From: an uncultured Prevotella sp.
GTDB taxonomy: Bacteria > Bacteroidota > Bacteroidia > Bacteroidales > Bacteroidaceae
Assembly: GCA_900315545.1 (NCBI GenBank)
Contig: OMZM01000002.1
Span: forward strand, 1-64,000
DNA length: 64,000 nt
Reading direction: 5' to 3'
The position numbers were made by a program, and so were the translations under genes. Under the pieces are notes generated by a model. It did no database searches. It was not told the DNA's origin and was given only the letters and a program-made list of their open reading frames with translations. How positions within the stretch are numbered: position 1 is the stretch's first letter; the number at the start of each line of letters is the position of its first letter. Positions 53,906-61,137 of this stretch are shown here, piece by piece.

Positions 53906-54556
53906 ATGAACACCGAGATAATCGACAATCCCAGCGTAATGCTACAGAATGTTGCTGCGCATATTCCGGCAGACAAATATATTGCAGAATACAGGGACAG
54001 CGAGCGTTTTATGGGCTACTGCAGACAGTGCCGAAGGTATGGAAAAACCTATGCCTGCCCTCCGTTCGACTTCGATGTTGACGACTATATCTCAGGCTAT
54101 AGGGACGTATATATAATAGGTACGAAGATTGTCTTCGACGACTTGACACGCGAAAGTTCTGCCACAGTGAAGTTGCGCGACGAGATTACTAACAACGCAA
54201 TGTTTCATGTTCTCGACGAAATGGCTGTACTGCATAAGAGAGTGCTGGCTGTGTTTCCTGATACCCTGTCCTTCCTCGTAGGCAAATGCCGTCTGTGCCT
54301 GCCGCAACCATGTGCCAGGTTAGAGGGCAAACCTTGTCTTCATCCCGACGAAGTGCGCCACTCCATAGAGTCGGTAGGCTTCGACGTGGGAAAGACAACG
54401 TCGGATTTGTTGGGTATTGAGCTGAAATGGAGCAACAATCATAGGCTTCCGGATTATGTAACGCTGGTAACGGCGTTTTTTACCAATGCTGAACAATCGG
54501 AATTTTGTGAGCTACTGAAACAAATGTTCGGTTGCAATGTGGTGCTGAAAGAATAA
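53906..54556 (+). CDS. DUF2284 metal-binding protein
   Basis: A 216-residue Cys-rich soluble protein of the DUF2284 family. The N-terminal block has C39, C42 and C51 (CRQC, then CPPF). A second block around residues 131-150 has CRLC, CARLEGKPC and a downstream HPDEVRHSIE, so it probably binds one or more iron-sulfur clusters or other metals. The function is unknown. It lies 55 bp after the Wza-like gene, after an A/T-rich short hairpin-like stretch, so it may be a separate unit. Confidence 0.8.
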   Translation: MNTEIIDNPSVMLQNVAAHIPADKYIAEYRDSERFMGYCRQCRRYGKTYACPPFDFDVDDYISGYRDVYIIGTKIVFDDLTRESSATVKLRDEITNNAMFHVLDEMAVLHKRVLAVFPDTLSFLVGKCRLCLPQPCARLEGKPCLHPDEVRHSIESVGFDVGKTTSDLLGIELKWSNNHRLPDYVTLVTAFFTNAEQSEFCELLKQMFGCNVVLKE

Positions 54557-54569
54557 GTAGACCGTCTTT

Positions 54570-54860
54570 TTAGTAGAAGTGTATGTCGCTGATGACATAA
54601 CTTCCTACTGCCATGTTAAGGCGTCTGACAAGCTCAGAACGCATCATGGAAAGGTCGTTGCGCAATGCCGGACGGGTAATCTTTACGTAAAGAATCTGAT
54701 TTTTTATGTATTTTTCTGCAGTATATCGTGCAACCACAGCCCCTGCGATATTTTCGTATTCCCTTACTATACGCCGTTGAAGAAGCGGAGTCTCAAGTCC
54801 CTCCTCACGAAGAAAACTGTCAAGAATGTCGCCGACGTGTTCTACTTTCTTTCTAAACAT
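54570..54860 (-). CDS. DUF721 protein (DciA-like)
   Basis: A 96-residue protein of the DUF721 family, related to the helicase loader DciA. The KH-like region is visible around VGDILDSFLREEGLETPLLQ and the basic YIKNQILYVKITRPALRNDLS segment in the middle. It overlaps the end of recF by 8 bp, and the recF-DUF721 order matches the known dnaA/recF neighbourhood of such genes in other phyla. A role in replication initiation or DNA repair is inferred. Confidence 0.78.
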   Translation of the reverse strand: MFRKKVEHVGDILDSFLREEGLETPLLQRRIVREYENIAGAVVARYTAEKYIKNQILYVKITRPALRNDLSMMRSELVRRLNMAVGSYVISDIHFY

Positions 54861-55989
54861 GCTTTTCCTCCTTCATTCTAATTTCTCCGTTTTCAACAAA
54901 AAACAGTTTGTAGTCGTCTGAGCCAGCCTCAAGAATCTTGTCCAGATATTCGCGGTTAGTGTCAGTAATGAATATCTGCCCATAGTTGTCGCTCGAGACA
55001 AGACGTACGATTTGCTCCACGCGATTTGCATCCAGTTTGTCGAAGATGTCGTCCAGCAGCAGCAGTGGAGTTTCCAGCTTGCTATTGCTCCTGCCGGAAT
55101 TAACGATATTGCGCAAAAAGTCAAACTGTGCCAGTTTGAGTGCAGTAACAAATGTTTTGTTCTGTCCCTGACTGCCCTCACGTTTCATCATGTAGTCATC
55201 CAGCATAAAGTCAAGATCGTCGCGATGAATGCCGTGAAGCGAATAGCCCATGATGCGGTCTTTCGCCCTGTCGCGGCTTATCACGTCAAGCAAGGGACCG
55301 CGCTGGCAGTGAGATTTATACTCTATTGCAACTCTCTCGCCAGATGCCGATATCTCTTTATATATATGCTGGAATATGGGAGTCAGTTGTTCTATAAACT
55401 CTTTACGCTTGCTGTATATGGCTTCTCCGAGCCTGCCCATTTCCTGCTCCATCAGCTCCATGAGAGTCAAGTCGGGCTCTTCTTCTGCCTTCAGCATGGT
55501 GTTTCGTTGAGTCAGAGCTTTATTGTAGCGGGTCAGAGTGTCTATATAGGTGTTGTCGTATTGTGATATTACCACATCCATGAGTCGCCTGCGTTCCTCG
55601 CTGCCACCCTCAATAAGTGAAATATCGTTGGGGGAAATCATGATGAGCGGTATCAGCCCGATATGTTCCGACAGGCGTTTATATGCCTTCTTGTTGCGTT
55701 TCAGAGTTTTCTTTACGCCTCTTTTCAGTCCGCACGACACCAGTTCCGTATTGTCGTTGCTGTTGATGTATTCGGCTTCGAGAAGGAAATAATCTTGCGA
55801 ATGTCGTATGAGTTGAGAATCGATGGGATTGTTAGCGCTCTTGCAGAACGAAAGAAAATACAAAGCATCGAGGAAGTTCGTCTTGCCCTCGCCGTTGTTG
55901 CCAATCAGGCAGTTTATCTTTGGCGAGAGCTGAAGGTGAGCCTCTGCAATGTTTTTATAATTAAGTATGGTTATCTTGTTCAGAAACAT
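54853..55989 (-). CDS. recF: DNA replication and repair protein RecF
   Basis: A 378-residue SMC-like ATPase. The Walker A motif GNNGEGKTN is at residues 30-38 and the Walker B LLLLDDIFDKLD at about 306-317. The signature loop and coiled-coil arm lie between. RecF helps load RecA on gapped DNA through RecOR. Length is typical. It is transcribed with DUF721 and has its own promoter. Confidence 0.93.
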   Translation of the reverse strand: MFLNKITILNYKNIAEAHLQLSPKINCLIGNNGEGKTNFLDALYFLSFCKSANNPIDSQLIRHSQDYFLLEAEYINSNDNTELVSCGLKRGVKKTLKRNKKAYKRLSEHIGLIPLIMISPNDISLIEGGSEERRRLMDVVISQYDNTYIDTLTRYNKALTQRNTMLKAEEEPDLTLMELMEQEMGRLGEAIYSKRKEFIEQLTPIFQHIYKEISASGERVAIEYKSHCQRGPLLDVISRDRAKDRIMGYSLHGIHRDDLDFMLDDYMMKREGSQGQNKTFVTALKLAQFDFLRNIVNSGRSNSKLETPLLLLDDIFDKLDANRVEQIVRLVSSDNYGQIFITDTNREYLDKILEAGSDDYKLFFVENGEIRMKEEKHV

Positions 55990-56025
55990 ACAGACTTCGG
56001 ATTATTGATTTTGCAATTATTTCTG

Positions 56026-56059
56026 CAAAATTACATATAAATATCGAATTATCTGCAAA
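56026..56059 (-). promoter_or_regulatory. Promoter of recF-DUF721
   Basis: On the minus strand TAATTTTG (plus 56026-56033), with TTTG (plus 56056-56059) at 22-bp spacing; about 37 bp before the ATG at 55989. Confidence 0.55.
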
Positions 56060-56196
56060 GTAGACACAATCTTTTTGTAAATTAAGAGAAACCATCTGGA
56101 TGGTTATAATCTGTCAGATAAAACTTTTTGTTTCAAATTTTTAGGTGAAAAACAAAAAAAAACAGAGATAAATTTCAATATATGAGATAAAATAAC

Positions 56197-56204
56197 TAAT
56201 TTTG
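56197..56204 (+). promoter_or_regulatory. -7 box of the TPR-ribH pair
   Basis: TAATTTTG matches TAnnTTTG and lies 61 bp before the ATG at 56266. No clear -33 box was found. A short aaccatc/gatggtt hairpin at 56090-56105 lies upstream of it. Confidence 0.5.
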
Positions 56205-56265
56205 CGGCGCATTATAAATTTGTATATACAGAAAGATTAGAAACAAAAATAAAAAACAAAAATAA

Positions 56266-56964
56266 ATGGCAAAGAATCAGAAAAATCAGCCCACTAACGA
56301 GGTTAATGAGGCATTAGGCAAGTACGAAGCATTCTTCGAGAAATACATGAAGGCAATACTCGTAGCCGTAGCAGCAGTAGCTATTTTAATTGCTGCCATA
56401 ATTCTGTATCACAATTTTGTAGCAAAACCACGCGCCGAAAAGGCTTCTACAATGCTCGCGAAAATGGAGCAGCTCTTTGAACAGCAGCAATATGAGCAGG
56501 CATTGAAGGGAAATGGTGCCGATGCACCTGGCTTTACTCAGATTGCAAGCGACTATAGCAGCACTGATGCAGGCAATCTTGCCAACTATTTTGCTGGTAT
56601 ATGCTATGCCAAACTTAACAAATGGCAGGAAGCAGCCAACTATCTCGAGAAGTTCGATACAAAGAAAGACCTTTTCGTAAGCCCTATGAGCCAAATGGCT
56701 CTTGGCGATTGTTATGCTAACCTGAAGCAGTATGACAAGGCAGTCAATGCATTCAAGAAGGCAGCATCTATGGCTGACAAGGCTGCCGCAGACGGAAGAA
56801 ACAACACAATTTCGCCTACTGCACTTAAGAAAGCCGGCATAGTTCTCTATGAGCAGAAACAAAACGCACAGGCGCTCGAACTGTTCAAGGAAATAAAGCA
56901 GAAGTATGTTAATTCTCCGATGAGCATGGAGATAGACAAATATATTGAACTTGTTAGCGAATAA
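56266..56964 (+). CDS. TPR protein with N-terminal membrane anchor (YfgM-like)
   Basis: A 232-residue protein with a charged cytoplasmic N-terminus, one transmembrane helix (about 33-53) and a periplasmic TPR array: the Gln/Glu-rich [11 protein letters not shown] and the [15 protein letters not shown] repeat (about 145-159). It resembles YfgM, which helps periplasmic chaperones and outer-membrane protein folding in E. coli. The TAATG overlap with ribH implies translational coupling. Confidence 0.82.
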   Translation: MAKNQKNQPTNEVNEALGKYEAFFEKYMKAILVAVAAVAILIAAIILYHNFVAKPRAEKASTMLAKMEQLFEQQQYEQALKGNGADAPGFTQIASDYSSTDAGNLANYFAGICYAKLNKWQEAANYLEKFDTKKDLFVSPMSQMALGDCYANLKQYDKAVNAFKKAASMADKAAADGRNNTISPTALKKAGIVLYEQKQNAQALELFKEIKQKYVNSPMSMEIDKYIELVSE

Positions 56965-57440
56965 TGGCAACATCATTGCACAACCTTTCTGACTATGACG
57001 AAACGAAAGTGCCGGACGCAAGCAACATGTGCTTCGGTATAGTCGTGTCGGAATGGAATAAGGATATCACGGGAGCATTGCTAGAAGGTGCTGTGTCTAC
57101 GTTGGAGAAGCATGGAGCAATGCCGGAAAACATACATGTAAAGACAGTTCCTGGAAGTTTTGAACTTATTTACGGGGCTCACCAGATGACTCTCAATGGC
57201 GGATATGATGCCATAATAATTCTTGGAAGTGTCATTCGTGGCGAAACACCACACTTCGACTACATCTGTCAGGGAGTAACCTATGGTATAGCAAGGCTTA
57301 ATGCCAAGAGTGAGATACCAATCATTTATGGTTTGCTTACCACAAACGATTTGCAGCAGGCAAAGGACAGAAGTGGCGGACGATTAGGAAACAAGGGCGA
57401 TGAATGTGCCATCGATGCTATAAAGATGGCAAAGTTTTGA
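56964..57440 (+). CDS. ribH: 6,7-dimethyl-8-ribityllumazine synthase
   Basis: A 158-residue RibH. It condenses 3,4-dihydroxy-2-butanone 4-phosphate with 5-amino-6-ribitylaminouracil in riboflavin synthesis. Seen: [18 protein letters not shown] (about 21-38), [11 protein letters not shown] (about 59-69) and [15 protein letters not shown] with the catalytic His (about 85-99). Length is typical. It starts at the ATG of the TAATG overlap and is followed by a strong terminator. Confidence 0.95.
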   Translation: MATSLHNLSDYDETKVPDASNMCFGIVVSEWNKDITGALLEGAVSTLEKHGAMPENIHVKTVPGSFELIYGAHQMTLNGGYDAIIILGSVIRGETPHFDYICQGVTYGIARLNAKSEIPIIYGLLTTNDLQQAKDRSGGRLGNKGDECAIDAIKMAKF

Positions 57441-57441
57441 T

Positions 57442-57490
57442 AAAAATAATTGCACTTAACAATAACAGCAAGTTAAGTGCAATTATTTTT
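57442..57490 (+). terminator. Terminator of the TPR-ribH pair
   Basis: A perfect 19-bp inverted repeat (57442-57460 and 57472-57490, core ttgcacttaac) with an 11-nt loop, flanked by A and T tracts, so it may act on both strands. Confidence 0.9.
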
Positions 57491-57574
57491 TATGGGTTAA
57501 TTCTATTTGATTTCAGCATATTGCTTGTCTGCCGGAGCAGCCATGCCAATTATAATGCGTCAGATGCCGATGAG

Positions 57575-58129
57575 CTAAACGCCATCGTCAACGTCGGTAT
57601 CGATAATTGTTCCGCGAGATATAGACAAGCTTCCCATGCGGTTAAGTTTTACAACGACAGGTATAAAGTCTTCACTTACCTGATCAGGTGAGCCCACACT
57701 TCCTTCAAAAATAATGTTGTTGCCTTCTGTTTTAGAGTACATCAGACCGAGCAAGGCACCGTTTTTCCTTGTCTTATCATCAAGTTGTGCAGAAAAGTCA
57801 GACTTGCTGAATGTCCTGTTGAAGAACTCGCTGCCGTCAGACCTTACTATGCGGATGTTTATTTTATTGTCGTAGTATTTCACACCAGTTTCATCTGTTG
57901 CTTTGGGCAGGCTCTCATCCGCAGCCCTGTGAACGATAACTTTATAGTCAGCACCAATCCATTGCACTACCTGTTCAAAGTCCATTTCTTCCATCTGCTG
58001 TGTCCCGACAGTCTTCGGAACTTCCTGTACTGTTGGTTCAATGATGATATCCTTAGTCTCTTCTTTCTTCCCGCAACTGACAAGACTTAAAAGTGCCAGC
58101 GTGGACAATATCAGTTTTTTTTTCTTCAT
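57575..58129 (-). CDS. DUF4738 family lipoprotein
   Basis: A 184-residue predicted lipoprotein. The signal peptide ends at SLVSC (Cys19), followed by GKKEE. The mature part looks like a small beta-sandwich (DYKVIVHRAADESLP about 81-95, then YDNKINIRIVRSDGSEFFNRT) and matches DUF4738, a Bacteroidetes family of unknown function. The gene is monocistronic with its own -7 box. Confidence 0.8.
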   Translation of the reverse strand: MKKKKLILSTLALLSLVSCGKKEETKDIIIEPTVQEVPKTVGTQQMEEMDFEQVVQWIGADYKVIVHRAADESLPKATDETGVKYYDNKINIRIVRSDGSEFFNRTFSKSDFSAQLDDKTRKNGALLGLMYSKTEGNNIIFEGSVGSPDQVSEDFIPVVVKLNRMGSLSISRGTIIDTDVDDGV

Positions 58130-58149
58130 AATGTTATTTTTATCTCCTG

Positions 58150-58180
58150 CAAAGATAAGTAAAATGTATTAAATGTTCAA
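58150..58180 (-). promoter_or_regulatory. Promoter of the DUF4738 gene
   Basis: TATCTTTG on the minus strand (plus 58150-58157), 20 bp after a TTG-like box (plus 58178-58180, CAA); about 20 bp before the ATG at 58129. Confidence 0.6.
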
Positions 58181-58196
58181 GAAATATTGCTTTTTC

Positions 58197-58227
58197 TTTG
58201 CATTTTACTCACTTAATCGTACCTTTG
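58197..58227 (+). promoter_or_regulatory. Promoter of the DUF4230 pair
   Basis: TTTG at 58197-58200, 19 bp, TACCTTTG at 58220-58227, 28 bp before the ATG at 58256. The promoter is divergent from and close to that of the DUF4738 gene. Confidence 0.78.
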
Positions 58228-58255
58228 CCGAGAGTAAAAATCAAAAAAAGAGAAT

Positions 58256-58948
58256 ATGGTGAGTGTGAAGTCAATATATCACATAATAGTGTTTGCCGTT
58301 GTGTTTATTGTCGTCGGTATGGGCAATACAGCTTGTTCGCGAGACGAAAAGGCAAAGCAAGAGGCGGAAATAGATTCGTTTCCAGTGCTGATAAACCAGA
58401 TACGCAGTTGCTCACGACTATATACCACTGAAATAAAGGTACACAAGATAGTTACACACGACGACCAACTGAAGTTGCACGGCAAGATACTTTCGAAGGA
58501 AATTGATGTCAACCTGCCTTTCGGGGAGAGAAAAATAGCTATTCCAATGGATGCCACGTTGAAGGGATATATTGATTTTTCAGACTTCACGGAAGACAAT
58601 ATCAAAAGACGTGGAGGCAAAATCGAAGTATTGCTGCCTAATCCTCAAGTGGAGATAACCAGTTCAAGGATTGATCACGACGAGATAATGCAGCACGTAG
58701 CGCTGTTCCGTTCCGATTTCACAGACAAGGAACTCACTGCATACGAGCAGCAAGGCAGAAGGTCGATACTTAAAAGTGCTGACAAGATGGGCATTGCCGA
58801 GCACGCCCGCATAGGTGCAGCTAACGTTCTGATACCGATAATAATGCAGTTCGGATACGATGAAAAAGACATCACAATAAGCTTCAGCAACAAGCAAGAT
58901 ACAAGCAGCAGCCTGCTGGATTTTGACAAAAAGGAGGTCAGGAAATGA
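58256..58948 (+). CDS. DUF4230 family protein 1 (membrane-anchored)
   Basis: A 230-residue protein with an N-terminal hydrophobic segment (about 8-26) that ends near GNTACS, which could be a lipobox (Cys26). The DUF4230 region shows RLYTTEIKVHKIVTHDD, FGERKIAIPMDATLKGYIDF (about 85-104) and the IEVLLPNPQVEITSSRIDHD segment. The family function is unknown. It overlaps the following DUF4230 gene by 4 bp (ATGA). Confidence 0.78.
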   Translation: MVSVKSIYHIIVFAVVFIVVGMGNTACSRDEKAKQEAEIDSFPVLINQIRSCSRLYTTEIKVHKIVTHDDQLKLHGKILSKEIDVNLPFGERKIAIPMDATLKGYIDFSDFTEDNIKRRGGKIEVLLPNPQVEITSSRIDHDEIMQHVALFRSDFTDKELTAYEQQGRRSILKSADKMGIAEHARIGAANVLIPIIMQFGYDEKDITISFSNKQDTSSSLLDFDKKEVRK

Positions 58949-59565
58949 AACACAAGATGAAGAAAGTATTGCAGTGGATGAAAACAACCACCATAAGACA
59001 ATATCAGATAGCGATAATAGCCTTGTTGCTCATAGTAGTCGGTCTTTTCTGGCTTTTCCGTTCTACAGAAAACAGCCTCGACGTGGTAACCCCAACAGCC
59101 GTCGGCATAACACCGTCGCAAGTAGAGAGCATCCGCGAAATAGGCGAGTGGGAATTTCTGACAGTAGAAACGGAGGAACTGGTAGATACCGTCGACCGCA
59201 ACATGTTCAGCAGCCGACAACTCTCAAGGGTTTATTATGGCAAAGCAAGACTTGGGATAAACCTGAAAAAGACCCCCAAACACTTTATCACGATGCGTGG
59301 CGACACAGTAGACGTGCGTCTGCCAAAGATACAACTGCTCGACAAAGACTTTGTAGACGAGGCTCGCACAAAGTCCTATTTTGAGACAGGCAAGTGGACA
59401 AACGCAGAGCGCAAGCAGCTGTATCGTCGTGCCTACAACAAAATCTACCGCCGCGCCATGACGCGCCAGAACATCGCGACAGCGCAAAAAAATGCCATAG
59501 CACAGATGAAAAGCCTTCTCCGTGCTATGGGCTATGAATATGTCAGCGTAAGATTTGCTGATTAG
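58945..59565 (+). CDS. DUF4230 family protein 2
   Basis: A 206-residue protein with one N-terminal transmembrane helix (about 22-41). The DUF4230 region has WEFLTVETEELVDT (about 71-84), RVYYGKARLGINLKK and VRLPKIQLLDKDFVDE (about 124-139), parallel to the first protein of the pair, to which it is distantly similar. It is translationally coupled to it (ATGA). The two probably form one assembly at the inner membrane. Confidence 0.78.
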   Translation: MKHKMKKVLQWMKTTTIRQYQIAIIALLLIVVGLFWLFRSTENSLDVVTPTAVGITPSQVESIREIGEWEFLTVETEELVDTVDRNMFSSRQLSRVYYGKARLGINLKKTPKHFITMRGDTVDVRLPKIQLLDKDFVDEARTKSYFETGKWTNAERKQLYRRAYNKIYRRAMTRQNIATAQKNAIAQMKSLLRAMGYEYVSVRFAD

Positions 59566-59571
59566 TGCGGT

Positions 59572-61071
59572 CTACAGCGCCACTTTCTTCTTCGCTCCCT
59601 TGCTCTCGTTGCTCATCCTGTCGAGTGCCGTTACGACGTAAGTAGCCTGCGAATAAGCCTGGCTTGCAGGCAGTTTGTAGAACGTATTGCGTGTAGTTGC
59701 TATAATCTTCGATGCATCGTTCAGGTCTATCTTCTCGCCTTTGTTGAAGCGATAGACAACGTATTGCGTAACCACATCATGCCAGTGCTTTCCCTTTGGA
59801 GCCGTCCAGAACAGCACGTTGCCGTCGTTCATGGCAATGATTTTCAGTTTCTTTGGCTTTTTCGGAGCCTTATTGTCGATGAAAGGCATAAGCGGTTGCA
59901 GTGCCGGTGTGCGCCAGTAGTTCTGTCGCAGTGAAGTGCCGTAGTTTCCAACATTGTCTACAGCCGCTTTCGCATACCAGAGTACGGTGCCCTTCACGTT
60001 GCGCATCTGGTCGTGCAGGCGTCGTTTTGCGTTCAGCTGATGCCTGTTCGGGTCGTTCGGGTCGGCATGTTTCACGGTGCGCTCAACATCCTCACCTATA
60101 TACAACGGTCGTTTAGAAGCATATCTGTTCCACCATTTTATCAGTTCCTCATAGTCGGCTGCCTTGTTGCCAATCTCCCAATAAAGTTGTGGAACACAAT
60201 AGTCAACCCATCCGTTGTTCACCCACAGCAAGATGTCGGCATACAGGTCGTCGTAGTTTTGCAGACCGTTGGTCATGCTGCCAATCTCCGGTGCGCTTTT
60301 CTTGTTGCGGTAGATGCCGAAAGGCGAAACGCCAAACTTAACCCACGGCTTGCGTTTATGAATGGTTTTCGACATTTTCTCTATCAGCACGTTCACGTTG
60401 TCGCGTCGCCAGTCGCCCTTATCCCTGAACCCGTTGGGCGTCATCTTAAACTCGCGGTCGTCGGGAATAGGCACTCCGCTGACGGGGTACGGATAGAAAT
60501 AGTCGTCTATGTGCAGTCCGTCGATGTCGTATCTCGCCACAATGTCGTCGACAATCATGCACGTATAGTCAATGTTTTCCTTTATTCCCGGATTGAGAAT
60601 AAACAGTCCGTCGTATGAGAACACACGTTCCGGATGCTTTATAGCCACATGGTTTGCAGCCAGTTCGTTAGTGTTTTTCGTCTTTGCTCGGTACGGGTTT
60701 ATCCATGCGTGAAGTTCCATTCCGCGCTTATGACACTCGTCAATCATCCATTGCAGCGGGTCCCAGTATGGCGACGGAGCCTTGCCCTGCTTGCCCGTGA
60801 GGAATCGGCTCCATGGCTCCAGCTGACTCTCGTAGAGCGCGTCGCACTCAGGGCGCACCTGAAAGATTATCGCGTTGACACCGTCTTTCTGCAACTCGTC
60901 CAACTGATAGCGCAGTGTCTGCTGCATCTTGTCGGTCGACATGCCTAAGAACTGTCCGTTCACACACTGTATCCAAGCACCTCTGAACTCTCGTTTCGGT
61001 GCAGCAACCATGCTCATTGCGCAGCACAGCAGCAATGAGAGAATCGTGGTTTTCATGCTAAATGTTCTCAT
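59572..61071 (-). CDS. GHL10/DUF187-type glycoside-hydrolase-like protein
   Basis: A 499-residue exported protein. A signal peptide is visible when starting at the ATG at 61056 (MKTTILSLLLCCAMSMVAA); the longer frame starts at 61071. The GHL10 (TIM-barrel) region follows: REFRGAWIQCVNGQF, IIFQVRPECDALYES, ELHAWINPYR and the metal-binding-like HIDDYFYPYPV, typical of family DUF187 (GH-like). A fibronectin-like C-terminal domain (about 400-499) ends the protein. It probably acts on peptidoglycan or glycans outside the inner membrane. It is convergent with the DUF4230 pair (6-bp gap). Confidence 0.85.
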   Translation of the reverse strand: MRTFSMKTTILSLLLCCAMSMVAAPKREFRGAWIQCVNGQFLGMSTDKMQQTLRYQLDELQKDGVNAIIFQVRPECDALYESQLEPWSRFLTGKQGKAPSPYWDPLQWMIDECHKRGMELHAWINPYRAKTKNTNELAANHVAIKHPERVFSYDGLFILNPGIKENIDYTCMIVDDIVARYDIDGLHIDDYFYPYPVSGVPIPDDREFKMTPNGFRDKGDWRRDNVNVLIEKMSKTIHKRKPWVKFGVSPFGIYRNKKSAPEIGSMTNGLQNYDDLYADILLWVNNGWVDYCVPQLYWEIGNKAADYEELIKWWNRYASKRPLYIGEDVERTVKHADPNDPNRHQLNAKRRLHDQMRNVKGTVLWYAKAAVDNVGNYGTSLRQNYWRTPALQPLMPFIDNKAPKKPKKLKIIAMNDGNVLFWTAPKGKHWHDVVTQYVVYRFNKGEKIDLNDASKIIATTRNTFYKLPASQAYSQATYVVTALDRMSNESKGAKKKVAL

Positions 61072-61137
61072 TTGTCTTTTTATATTCTTTGTTATTGTTT
61101 ATATAATCCTTATATATATAATAATGTATGCCTTTCT

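Noticed and set aside
56041-56265. FMN riboswitch ahead of the TPR-ribH pair
   Set aside because: The conserved RFN element sequences were not seen. Only a short 7-bp hairpin (56090-56105) is present, and it lies upstream of the -7 box.
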